Of a stretch of 64,000 nucleotides of DNA, positions 37,085-45,167 are shown in pieces. Within the stretch, counting starts at the first letter, position 1, and each line of letters starts with the position of its first letter. A model generated the notes under the pieces. The model had not been told where the DNA came from. It ran no database searches and was given only the letters and a program-made list of their open reading frames with translations. Origin of the DNA: Gaiellasilicea sp963763755 (GTDB lineage Bacteria > Actinomycetota > Thermoleophilia > Gaiellales > Gaiellaceae). The stretch is from the NCBI GenBank assembly GCA_963763755.1, contig CAVXQE010000012.1:62001-126000 (forward strand), in the 5' to 3' direction. A program made the position numbers and the translations under genes.

Positions 37085-38048
37085 GGCGGACTCTCGGGTC
37101 GAGCAAGGCGTACACCAGATCGACGATTGCGTTCGCGAGGACGACGAAGAACGCGGCATAGATCACGGTCCCCATGATCACGGGCAGGTCGAGGTTCTGG
37201 AGCGAGTCGTAGGTCAGCTTGCCGACGCCCGGGAGCCCGAAGACCACCTCGGTGAGCAGTGCCCCGCCCCCGACGAGCGCGCCGAAGTCGAGCCCGAACA
37301 GGCTCACGAACGCAATCAGCGACGTCCGCAGTGCGTGCCGCAGCAGAACGCGCTGCTCCGAGAGCCCCTTCGCGCGCGCGGTGCGGACGTAGTCCTCCTC
37401 CTGCGCCTCGATCAGGCTCGAACGGAGCACGCGCGCGTAGACGCCGATGTACAGGACGGACAGGGTCAGCCAGGGCAGGATCAGCGACTTGAACCAACCG
37501 ACCGGCGACTCGGTGAACGGCGTGTAGCCGAGCGGCGGCACCCAGGAGAAGAGGAACGTGTCGTGGAGGCGGCTCTGGCTGAGCAGGTTGACGACCTCGC
37601 CGAGCCAGAACACGGGGATCGAGATGCCGATCAGCCCGACGACCATGATCAGCGTGTCGAGCGGCGTGCCGCGGAAGACCGCGGCGACCAGCCCCATGAA
37701 AATGCTTACGACCACCCAGATCAGCGCGGCGCCGAAGACGAGCGAGAGCGTCACCGGCGCTGCCTCGACGATCTGCGGGATCACCTCCGCGCCGCGGTTC
37801 ACGAACGAGGTGAGGTCGCGGGTGACGAAGAGCTTCTTCATCATCAGCCCGTATTGCACCGGCAGCGGCTTGTCGAGCCCGAAGTCCTTCCGCACCGCCG
37901 CCAGCGTCGCCTGGTCGGCGTTCCGGCCGGCGATCCGCGCTGCCGGATCGACGCCCGGCGTGGCGAAGAAGATCACGAAGACGAGCACGCTGATCGAGAA
38001 CATCACGAACAGCATCGAGACGAGCCGGCGCGCGATGAAGAGCAGCAT
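37077..38048 (-). CDS. oppB: Oligopeptide ABC transporter permease, OppB type
   Basis: 323 residues, complete. Six predicted membrane helices, the first being LVSMLFVMFSISVLVFVIFF. The EAA-type loop reads DYVRTARAKGLSEQRVLLRHALR. The C terminus LDLVYALLDPRVR-like is typical of binding-protein-dependent peptide permeases. ATG at 38048 shares its first base with the oppC stop (ATGA). It forms the membrane channel with OppC. Confidence 0.94.
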   Translation of the reverse strand: MLLFIARRLVSMLFVMFSISVLVFVIFFATPGVDPAARIAGRNADQATLAAVRKDFGLDKPLPVQYGLMMKKLFVTRDLTSFVNRGAEVIPQIVEAAPVTLSLVFGAALIWVVVSIFMGLVAAVFRGTPLDTLIMVVGLIGISIPVFWLGEVVNLLSQSRLHDTFLFSWVPPLGYTPFTESPVGWFKSLILPWLTLSVLYIGVYARVLRSSLIEAQEEDYVRTARAKGLSEQRVLLRHALRTSLIAFVSLFGLDFGALVGGGALLTEVVFGLPGVGKLTYDSLQNLDLPVIMGTVIYAAFFVVLANAIVDLVYALLDPRVRHA

Positions 38049-39087
38049 CAGTGCGCAACCCGCAGCTTCGCGCGCGGGTCGAGCGCGTCGCGAACGCCGT
38101 CGCCGAGCACGTTCAGCGCCAGGACCGTGAGGGCGATCGCGATCCCGGGCGCGAGCGCGACGGCCGGCCGCGAGTAGAGCAGCCCCTGCCCGTCGAGGAT
38201 GATCGTGCCCCAGCTCGCGTTCGGCGGCTGCACGCCGATCGAGAGGAACGACAGCGCCGCCTCGGTGAGCATGGCGATCGCGATCATGATCGGGAAGAAG
38301 ACGATCACCGTCGTGACGACGTTCGGCAGAATCTCGCTCCAGAGAAGCCGCCACGTCGATGCGCCGAGCCCGACCGCCGCCTCGACGAACTGACGCTCGC
38401 GCAGCGAGATCACCTCACCACGGATCGGTCGCGCGACGTAGGGGACGTAGACGATGCCGATGATGAAGATCGGGAGCGAGAGGCTGCCGGACTCGAGCGC
38501 GATCGGCCCGATCGACAGGCCGCGCGTGAGCAGGACGACCGAGAGGCAGATCGCGAGCAGGTAGACCGGAAACGCCCAGACGACGTCCAGCAAGCGGCTG
38601 AGGACACCGTCGGCGACACCACCGAAGAATCCCGCGACGACCCCGACGAACGTCCCGAGCAGACAGGTGAGCAGCGCCGCGGCGAAGCCGATCAGGAGCG
38701 AGTTGCGTCCCGCCGTAGAGCAGGCGCGCGGCGACGTCCCGGCCCTGGTTGTCGGCCCCGAGCATGAAGTGGCGCGGATCCCACGTCGGCCCGACCGGCG
38801 TGACGCCGAGACCGAGCCCGCTGGTCTCCTGCTGCATCACGGGGACGCGCTTGCCGTCGACGATCGTCGTGCCGTCGAGGTTCGACTGGAACGGATCGGT
38901 GTGCGCGATGCGGTTCGCGTACAGCGGCGCCGCGAGCGAGAGCGCCAGGATCAGCGACAGCAGCACGAGCATCGTCATCGCGACCCGGTTGCGCAGCAGC
39001 CGCCGCCGGGCGAGCGCCCACGGCGCGGCGCCGACGGCAGGGCCGGCGACCGGCTCTGTCGCTTCGGCCGCGTAGGCCCCTGCTCAT
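38048..39087 (-). CDS. oppC: Oligopeptide ABC transporter permease, OppC type (frameshifts)
   Basis: The N-terminal cytoplasmic segment (ALARRRLLRNRVAM) precedes the first helix (LVLLSLILALSLAAPLYAN). MLGADNQGRDVAARLLYGG is the OppC/DppC hallmark. The EAA loop is RQFVEAAVGLGASTWRLLWSEILPN and the end is LGDGVRDALDPRAK. Frame changes lie near 39075 (just after the start) and 38710 (after LLYGG). It follows a GC-rich hairpin that separates it from oppA. Confidence 0.9.
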
Positions 39088-39104
39088 CGGCCGCCGAGCG
39101 AGCA

Positions 39105-39128
39105 GGGGCCGGGCACGCGCCCGGCCCC
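39105..39128 (-). terminator. Intercistronic hairpin between oppA and oppC
   Basis: A perfect 10-bp stem GGGGCCGGGC / GCCCGGCCCC with an ACGC loop, located 11 bases after the oppA stop and 18 bases before the oppC start. There is no T-tract. Such structures behind solute-binding-protein genes usually protect the 3' end of the binding-protein mRNA and reduce read-through, giving more OppA than permease. Confidence 0.7.
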
Positions 39129-39139
39129 CACGAGAGCTC

Positions 39140-40862
39140 CTACTTGACCCACGACTGCGAGACGAGCCAGTAGAACTGCTTGCTGAAGGTGAAGTTGCCG
39201 ACCCGCTTCGAGACGAAGTCGACGTGCTTCGGGTTGAACAGGGTGGCCATCGGAGCGGCGTCCGTCACCGCGCGGTCGATCTTCGTCCACTCGGCGTTGG
39301 CCGCGTTCTCGTCCTCCGACGCGAGCGCAAGCGCGTGCTTCATCTGCGCGTCGATCTTCTTGTCGCAGAAGCCTGCGATGTTGATGCTCGAGTCGCTGCC
39401 CGGATGGAACGAGTCGCAGCCGAACAGGATGTTGAGGAAGTCCGATGCAGCCGGGTAGTCCTGGTACCACTGCTGCACGTTGATCTGCACCTTGTTCTTC
39501 GTGTTCTGCACGAAGGTGAAGAAGATGTTCCCCGAGATCGCCTTGACGCTCGCCTTGTAGCCGATCTGGTTGAGAACGCTCTGGGTGTACACGCCCATCG
39601 CCTTGTTCACCTCGTCGTCCGGGACGACGACCGTCACCTTCTGTCCGAGCGGTGCCGGACTCCTTGACGAGCTGCTTCGCCTTGGCCACGTCCGGCGCCG
39701 ACCACTTGGTGCCCGGGTTCTTGGTGTACGGGCAGTAGTCCTTGTGCCCCGGGAAGCCGGGCGGGAGCACCTGGCACGACGGCGACGCGAGGTTCTTGCC
39801 GCCGAAGATCTTCACCGCCGCGTTCCGGTCGACCGCGAAGTTGAACGCCTGCCGCGCCTTCAGCTTGTTGAAGGGCGCCATGTTGGTGTTCATCGGGATG
39901 TACCAGAACGCCGTCAGCGGGGTGACGTGCACCTGGCTCGCGTACTTCGTGCCGATCTCCGAGAGCCGGTCCGCGGGAGGCTGCTCGAGCGTCCAGTCGG
40001 CCTGCCCGTTCTGGATCGCGGTGACCTGCGCCTCGACGGTGAGGCCGAAGGTCTGTGTGATCTGGTCGGGGTAGCCGTCCGGCTGCGCCTTGACCGACCA
40101 CTCCTTGAAGTAGGGGTTGCGGGCCATGACCAGGCTCCGGTTGGGGTTGTACGACTTGAAGTAGTACGGGCCGGTGCCCGGAATCGGCTTCGTGCCGACG
40201 TCCTTCGGCGGCGTGGCCGCCGGCAGGATGCTCGCGTGCGGGACCGAGAGCTTGTACTTGAACTCGGGGTCGGGCGCCGTGAGGTTGATCGTCACCGTGC
40301 GGGCCGCGGCGTTCGCCGAGACGCCGCCCTTGAGCGTGCAGGTGGCGGGCGTCTTCAGGCAGGCGTCGGCGCCGACGATGCCGGCGTAGAAGCCACCCGA
40401 GGTCGGGCTCTTGACCTTGAAGATGCGCCTGAGCGAGGCGACGACGTCGTTCGTGGTCACCGGCTGGCCGTTCGAGAACTTGATCCCGTTCCGGAGCTTG
40501 AACGTCCACGTCTTGCCGCCGTTCGTCGGTGTCGGAATGGCCGTTGCGAGGTCGGGAACGACCGTGAAGGCCGCATTCCCGCCGGCCTTCTCGAACCCGA
40601 GCAGCCCGTCGTAGGTCGCCTGGTAGAGCTGCCAGTACTGGAGCGTGTAGTTGACGTGCGGGTCGATCGTGCCGCCTGCGGCCTTCGCCACGAGCTTGAG
40701 GGTGCCGCCGCGGTGTTGCTTCATCAGCGCGGGCCGGTCTGCGCTGGGAGCCGCCGCCGTCGGGCTGAGCTTCTTCGGTGCCGCGCTCCCCCCGTAGCTG
40801 ACGGCGACCACCGCGAGCGCCAGCAGCGTCAGCGCGGTGAAAGTCTTGATGCCCCGCCTCAT
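39140..40862 (-). CDS. oppA: Oligopeptide ABC transporter substrate-binding protein (one frameshift)
   Basis: About 573 residues of the SBP_bac_5 (DppA/OppA) family. N-terminal signal peptide (TALTLLALAVVAVSYGGSA) without a lipobox Cys. Family motifs: WTFKLRNGIKFSNGQPVTTNDV, GTGPYYFKSYNPN, YIPMNTNMAPFNKLKARQAF and the C-terminal DAAPMATLFNPKHVDFV. A frameshift near 39655 separates the two conserved halves. RBS GAAGGAG precedes ATG 40862. Captures peptides outside the membrane for OppBCDF. First gene of the operon. Confidence 0.93.
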
Positions 40863-40916
40863 AGTCGTCTCCTTCGGTTGCCCACCCTCGCGATGCGAGA
40901 CATGTCACGCTCGGCG

Positions 40917-40945
40917 ATCGTAACTCCGGCGCGTCCTCGGTTCAA
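40917..40945 (-). promoter_or_regulatory. Sigma-70-like promoter for the opp operon
   Basis: On the minus strand TTGAAC (40945-40940), a 17-base spacer, then TACGAT (40922-40917), about 55 bases before the oppA ATG. The -35 overlaps a small GGTT/AACC inverted repeat (40939-40950) that could serve as a regulator site. The rest of the 40863-41021 gap holds nothing else I can support. Confidence 0.6.
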
Positions 40946-41021
40946 AACCGGCCTCCAGTTCGACCAGGCCAAACATCCGTTCAACTGAGGCGTTTACTGG
41001 GCTGCGCGCGAGTGACAGCCG

Positions 41022-41395
41022 CTAGCTGTAGCGGTGCTCTTCGCGCCAGATGCGGATCACCGCGTACGCGCACGCCGCCGAGCACGAGGAAGAACGCGAG
41101 CGCGTCAGGCCCCGACGGGCCGAGGCCGATGAAGGCGCCGATGTCGACCACGGCGAGCACGATCGCTGCCGTAGAAGACGTTCCGGCTCCGGTCGTTCCA
41201 CGCCTCGATGTCGCTCCGCCGCTCGCGCCACATGAGGAAGAGGAAGAAGGCGATCGCGAGGAAGAACGCGATCTTCAGGAGGCCGCCGACGGTCGCGAGC
41301 ACCGGCTCGAGCGAGAGGACGACGACGACGAGCGCGATCAGCCCGATGATCAGGAATCCACGTATTGCCGTGTGCTCGGAGAAGAAGCGCCTCAT
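41022..41395 (-). CDS. Small membrane protein (two frameshifts)
   Basis: About 124 residues in three frames: RRFFSEHTAIRGFLIIGLIALVVVVLSL, a second helix KIAFFLAIAFFLFLMWRER, then VFYGSAAIVLAVVDIGAFIG and LAFFLVLGGCAYAVIRIWREE. That predicts about four membrane helices and cytoplasmic basic loops. Shifts are near 41172 and 41075. I do not recognise the family. ATG at 41395 overlaps the stop of the upstream membrane-protein gene (ATGA). Confidence 0.6.
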
Positions 41396-41751
41396 GACGG
41401 TCCGGTCATGAATGCTCGCACGGCGAGCGCCGCCGCGAGGAGGGAGGTGCCGGCGAACCAGAGCAGCCGCTTCGGCCCCTGCGCCGGCGCGTACATCCAC
41501 GGCGCGAGAATCGCGCCGAGCGCGAGCGAGCCGTAGACGTAGTGGAGCTCGTCGCCGGCGCGCCGGTCGTCGGAGAGGAGAAGGAGCCCGAGCCCCACCT
41601 GAGCGACGAGCAGCGTCTGCGCGAGCGCGAGCAGGTTCGAGAGCAGCCGGCCCGCCCCGCGCCGGCGCCAGTAGACGAGCCCGCCGACGAGCGCCGCGAG
41701 CGCCGGCACACCCACCACGAAAAAGGCGAGGATCTCGTGGGCGGCTAGCAT
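41392..41751 (-). CDS. Four-helix membrane protein of unknown function
   Basis: 119 residues with four hydrophobic segments (ILAFFVVGVPALAALVGGLV; LLALAQTLLVAQVGLGLLLL; HYVYGSLALGAILAPWMYA; LLWFAGTSLLAAALAVRAF). His residues in AAHEIL and DELHYVYG might bind a cofactor, but no heme or copper motif is complete. ATG at 41751. It is coupled to the next small membrane protein and divergent from the Bcp gene, 29 bases away. Confidence 0.65.
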   Translation of the reverse strand: MLAAHEILAFFVVGVPALAALVGGLVYWRRRGAGRLLSNLLALAQTLLVAQVGLGLLLLSDDRRAGDELHYVYGSLALGAILAPWMYAPAQGPKRLLWFAGTSLLAAALAVRAFMTGPS

Positions 41752-41780
41752 CGCGTCGCACCCTAGCGAGAGGAGATCAG

Positions 41781-42245
41781 GTGGTCGAGGAAGGAAAAGC
41801 AGCACCGGACTTCGAGCTTCACAGCGACACCGGAGAGACCGTCAAGCTGTCCGACCTGCGCGGCAAGCCGGTCGTCCTCTACTTCTATCCCAAGGACGAC
41901 ACACCCGGCTGCACGGCGCAGGCGTGCGGGATCCGCGACGCGTGGGGCGAGTTCGAGTCGCGCGGCGCGGTCGTGCTCGGCGTCAGCCCCGACGACGAGA
42001 GCTCGCACGTCAAGTTCAAGGAGAAGTACGACCTGCCGTTCACCCTGCTCGCCGACACCGATCACCAGACAGCCGAGGACTACGGCGTCTGGGTCGAGAA
42101 GAACTACGCCGGCAAGACGTACATGGGCGTCGAGCGCTCGACCTTCGTGATCGACGCGGACGGCAAGGTCGCGAGGGAGCTGCGGCGGGTGAAGCCGGAC
42201 ACCCATGCCGACGACGTGCTGGCGGCGCTGCCCTCCCAGCCGTAG
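41781..42245 (+). CDS. bcp: Peroxiredoxin, BCP/PrxQ subfamily
   Basis: 154 residues. Peroxidatic Cys in YPKDDTPGCTAQACGIRD, with a second Cys five residues later acting as resolving Cys (atypical 2-Cys PrxQ). VLGVSPDDESSHVKFKEKY and GVERSTFVID follow the family. GTG at 41781 is preceded by GAGAGGAG. It reduces hydroperoxides in the cytoplasm using thioredoxin. Its stop nearly abuts the Rsm22-like methyltransferase gene. Confidence 0.93.
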   Translation: MVEEGKAAPDFELHSDTGETVKLSDLRGKPVVLYFYPKDDTPGCTAQACGIRDAWGEFESRGAVVLGVSPDDESSHVKFKEKYDLPFTLLADTDHQTAEDYGVWVEKNYAGKTYMGVERSTFVIDADGKVARELRRVKPDTHADDVLAALPSQP

Positions 42246-42247
42246 CC

Positions 42248-43188
42248 ATCACGCTCCCACCGCAGCTCGCCTCGGCGATCGAGCGGCTCGTCGCAGAGGC
42301 GGGCGGCTCCGTCGAGGCGGAGGTCGAACGGCTCTCGACGGCCTACCGTGGCGAGGACCGGGCGCGCGCGGCGAGCAGCCGCGCCGCCGTGGCCGCCTAT
42401 CTCGCCTACCGCGCGCCGGCGACGTTCGCAGCGGCGGCGGCGGTCTTTCGCCAGGTGCAGCGGCAGCGGCCGGACTGGACGCCGCGTTCGCTGCTCGACG
42501 TCGGTGCTGGACCGGGCGTTGCGGCCTGGGCGGCCGTCGCTGCGTGGCCCTCGCTCGAGCAACTGACGCTCGTCGAGGCCGAGCCGGAGATGATCGCGGC
42601 CGGACGTGAGCTGACGCCCGGTGCACACTGGGTGCAAGCCGACGTCACCGCCGCTCCAGGTCCGGCGGATCTCGTCCTCGTGTCGTACGTCCTCGGCGAG
42701 CTCCACAAGCCGGTTTCGCTGCCGCTGTGGGAGCAGACGGCCGACACGATCGTGTTCGTCGAGCCGGGCACGCCGGCGGGCTACCGGCGGATCCTGGATG
42801 CCCGCGACGCCGTGATCGAGGCCGGTGGCCACACGGTCGCGCCGTGCCCGCACGACCTGGCGTGCCCACTACCCGAGGACGACTGGTGCCACTTCGGCGT
42901 CCGTCTCCCCCGCTCCAAGCTCCACCGCCGCGCGAAAGGCGTCGAGCTCGGCTACGAGGACGAGAAGTACTCGTACGCGGTGCTCAGCCGCGAGCCAGTG
43001 GCGAAGGCGTCGGCGCGGATCATCCGCCAGCCGCAGGTCCGGTCGGGACACGTGATTCTCGTCGACGTGCGAGCCCGGCGGGATTCGAGCGACGAACGGT
43101 CAGCCGAAAGCAAGGCGCGCTCTACAAGGAGGCGAAAGGCGCCGCCTGGGGTGACGCTATCGACCTTCCACGCGCGCCACAGCCCTGA
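42248..43188 (+). CDS. Rsm22-like SAM-dependent methyltransferase (frameshifted end, start unclear)
   Basis: About 313 residues. SAM-binding motif LLDVGAGPGVAAWAA; acidic motif LVEAEPEM; DLVLVSYVLGEL. A Cys-rich block CPHDLACPLPEDDWCHF is the iron-sulfur signature of mitochondrial/bacterial Rsm22 (mS22-like) proteins, linked to small-ribosomal-subunit maturation. A frameshift near 43065 leads to the family-typical end TVSRKQGALYKEAKGAAWGD. No ATG/GTG precedes the conserved start; the position given is the codon ATC at 42248, possibly a misread ATG. Confidence 0.8.
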
Positions 43189-43888
43189 CGCCGTCCGAAC
43201 GCGCGCAACCCCACGATCACCTCTCGCTCGTCGGCTGTCGTGACGAGATCGATCTCGTCGCCTGCGTCGATCGGCCGGCGGTAGTCGAGCTCCGCCACCA
43301 GCGGCCTCGCCAGATCGAGGGCGCCCGAGGCCAGAACGTGCTCGACCGCTTGCCAGTAGATCGCATTGTTCAGATGTCCGTGCGGATCGATGTCGGTCGC
43401 CCGCAGGGGCCAGGACACCGACGGCGCATCGGGCGGAGGATCCGGCAGCTCGAGCCTGGTCGACACTCTCCGCCCGCCGGTCGACTTCGCCGTAGACCCC
43501 GAAGCCCTCGATCCTGGCCGGTCGCTGGTCGGGATCCAGGTGGATCCACACGCTGTCGACCTCCGCCTGCCCGCCCGCGTCGCCGGTCAGCGACCAGCGC
43601 CGCCCGGCCGCGATTGCGGCGAGGCCGCTGCACCAGGTCACGAGCTCCACTTCGCGGTCCTGCAGAAACGGCTCGTGGACGTCGATCCGGATTCGCCGCA
43701 CGAACCACAGATGCGACGGTGTTCCCCAGCCGGTCTCCTGGACGTCGTCGATCGCGACGTCCTGAAGCAGCCTGGCCAGCGCGTCCAGCCGGACGCGGCC
43801 GCGCGGGTCGACGTCGGCGAGCCCCACACGCCGGCGGCCGGAGAACGTCCGCCCGTGCGACGGGAACAGGAATCGCTGGATCGAGCAC
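43157..43888 (-). CDS. Acyl-ACP thioesterase-like double hot-dog protein (frameshifted)
   Basis: About 240 residues. The first hot-dog domain reads GLADVDPRGRVRLDALARLLQD and HLWFVRRIRIDVHEPF; the second has TDIDPHGHLNNAIYWQAVEH, the conserved acyl-thioesterase N-x-x-x-Y/W region. Frame changes near 43468 (between domains) and near 43175 (before the end RAVARVEGR). The start is tentative: GTG 43888 requires an indel; the conserved part begins at ~43870. It would hydrolyse acyl-ACP to free fatty acid. Its 3' end overlaps the convergent Rsm22-like gene. Confidence 0.75.
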
Positions 43889-43984
43889 CCCGGCGAGCCT
43901 ATCCGGCGAGCTGCGATGCGGATGGGGCGGGGCGTCCGGGTCGGGCGAGAGTGCGACGCCTGACGCAGGCGGGCGCGTCGCCAC

Positions 43985-44712
43985 ATGTACGCGGCCAGCA
44001 GCGAGAACGGTGAACCTGCGCTCCGTTCCCTCGAGTGCGTGATCGGCCCGCGCTGGGTCGTCACCGCTCATCACGGTGAGATCGAGGTGCTCGAGGAGTT
44101 CCGCGAACGCGCCGAAGGGGGAAGTCGGGTCGCTGAACTCGACTCACCGTCGTTTGTCGCAGCGGTTGCTGAGTGGGTTGTCGCCAGCTACTTCCGCGCC
44201 TTTGAAGCTATCGAGAGCGAACTCGTGGAGTTGGACTCAAAGGTGATGTCCGACGTCCCGACGAGCGTCTCCGACGACCTGGCGCGGCTCGTCGAACTGC
44301 GCCGCGCCATCGGGACTCTGCGAGCTGCGCTCTCCCACACCGTGAGATCGTCGTCGCCCTGGCTCATCCCGAACTCGACCTGCTCTCGACCGAGACCTCG
44401 GCGGAGCGATTTAGCGCCCTCGAGAGTCGCGTGTTCCAAGCAATGGATGCGGCCCGCGAAGCGAAGGAGTCGACCCGCGGTTCGTTCGACCTGATCGTCG
44501 CCCGGCTCGGACAGCGGACGAACGACATCATGAAGATACTCACGCTGGTGACGGTGATTCTCCTACCTGCGACCGTGCTCGCAGGGGTCATGGGCATGAA
44601 CTTCCAGCTCCACCTCTTCGACCTGGTCTGGATGTTCTGGGTTGTGGTCGGCACGATGCTCGGCATCGCCGTGCTCGTGTTGTCCGTAGCCCGCAGTCAA
44701 CACTGGATCTAA
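43985..44712 (+). pseudogene. corA: 5'-truncated CorA magnesium transporter (one frameshift)
   Basis: Covers the last ~240 residues of a CorA protein: GPRWVVTAHHG (end of the N-terminal domain), the long stalk helices, and two C-terminal membrane helices with the pore signature MGMNF (GMN). CorA is normally 310-350 residues; the first ~90 residues are absent, and the region upstream encodes the start of the divergent thioesterase. A frameshift near 44343 splits the stalk. G+C is visibly lower than in neighbours. Likely a remnant, though a short functional variant from ATG 43985 is possible. Confidence 0.72.
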
Positions 44713-44859
44713 TTGCCTCGACCACCGCGCGTCCGAGCTGACTCGCAGCGTCATGGGGCAGCAAGGCGTTTCCGTAGCGACGCAGCGACAGAAGCGACAG
44801 ATGGGTTGAGCCAGACCGTCGACGGGCACCCTGATACGAACGACAGAATGGGAGGCCTG

Positions 44860-45003
44860 ATGAAGGCGAAGCTATTAAGCGACGCAGGGGACATCCCCGA
44901 AGGGGAAGTCGTCGAGATCAAGACAATCGCCGGTCATAACGATGCGCGCTCGGACAGGGATGTGGGGGGACGGAGTACTACTGCCGCTCCGGTATGCGGA
45001 TGA
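44860..45003 (+). CDS. Small ORF, apparently truncated at the tRNA-Leu gene
   Basis: 47 codons from ATG 44860, preceded by GGGAGG. KLLSDAGDIPEGEVVEIKTIAGHNDARS looks like a real small domain. Shifting frame near 44970 extends it as TEYYCRSG, which then runs into the tRNA sequence, so the natural C terminus appears to be missing. I do not recognise a family. G+C is lower than average. Confidence 0.45.
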   Translation: MKAKLLSDAGDIPEGEVVEIKTIAGHNDARSDRDVGGRSTTAAPVCG

Positions 45004-45078
45004 GAGGACTTGAACCTCCACGCCCCGAAGGGCACACGGACCTGAACCGTGCGCGTCTACCAATTCCGCCACATCCGC
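44995..45078 (-). tRNA. tRNA-Leu (CAG anticodon)
   Basis: Acceptor stem GCGGATG/CATCCGC closes the molecule, with discriminator A. The D arm reads GTGGCGGAATTGGTAGAC. The anticodon loop TTCAGGT lies between CACGG/CCGTG arms, giving CAG. A long variable arm (class II) built on TGCCCTTCGGGGCG follows, and the T arm GAGGTTCAAGTCCTC. CCA is not encoded. This decodes CUG, the dominant Leu codon in a high-GC genome. Confidence 0.95.
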
Positions 45079-45167
45079 GCGGAGCGACAGTCTAGCCACT
45101 GCGCTCGTCCGCTTCCGGCCGGCCCGGGCAGCACCGCGTAACACGATTTTCATACGTCTCACCTACC

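Noticed and set aside
34096..38058. A 1320-codon minus-strand open frame
   Set aside because: It merges parts of oppB, oppD, oppF and pip in different frames; only parts of oppF and pip are in the right frame.
36126..38177. A 683-codon plus-strand open frame opposite oppD/oppB
   Set aside because: Low-complexity Arg/Asp/His composition with no domain; antisense of well-conserved transporter genes.
40935..40955. GGTTCAAAACC as the T-arm of a second tRNA
   Set aside because: No acceptor, D or anticodon arms surround it; it overlaps the -35 of the oppA promoter.
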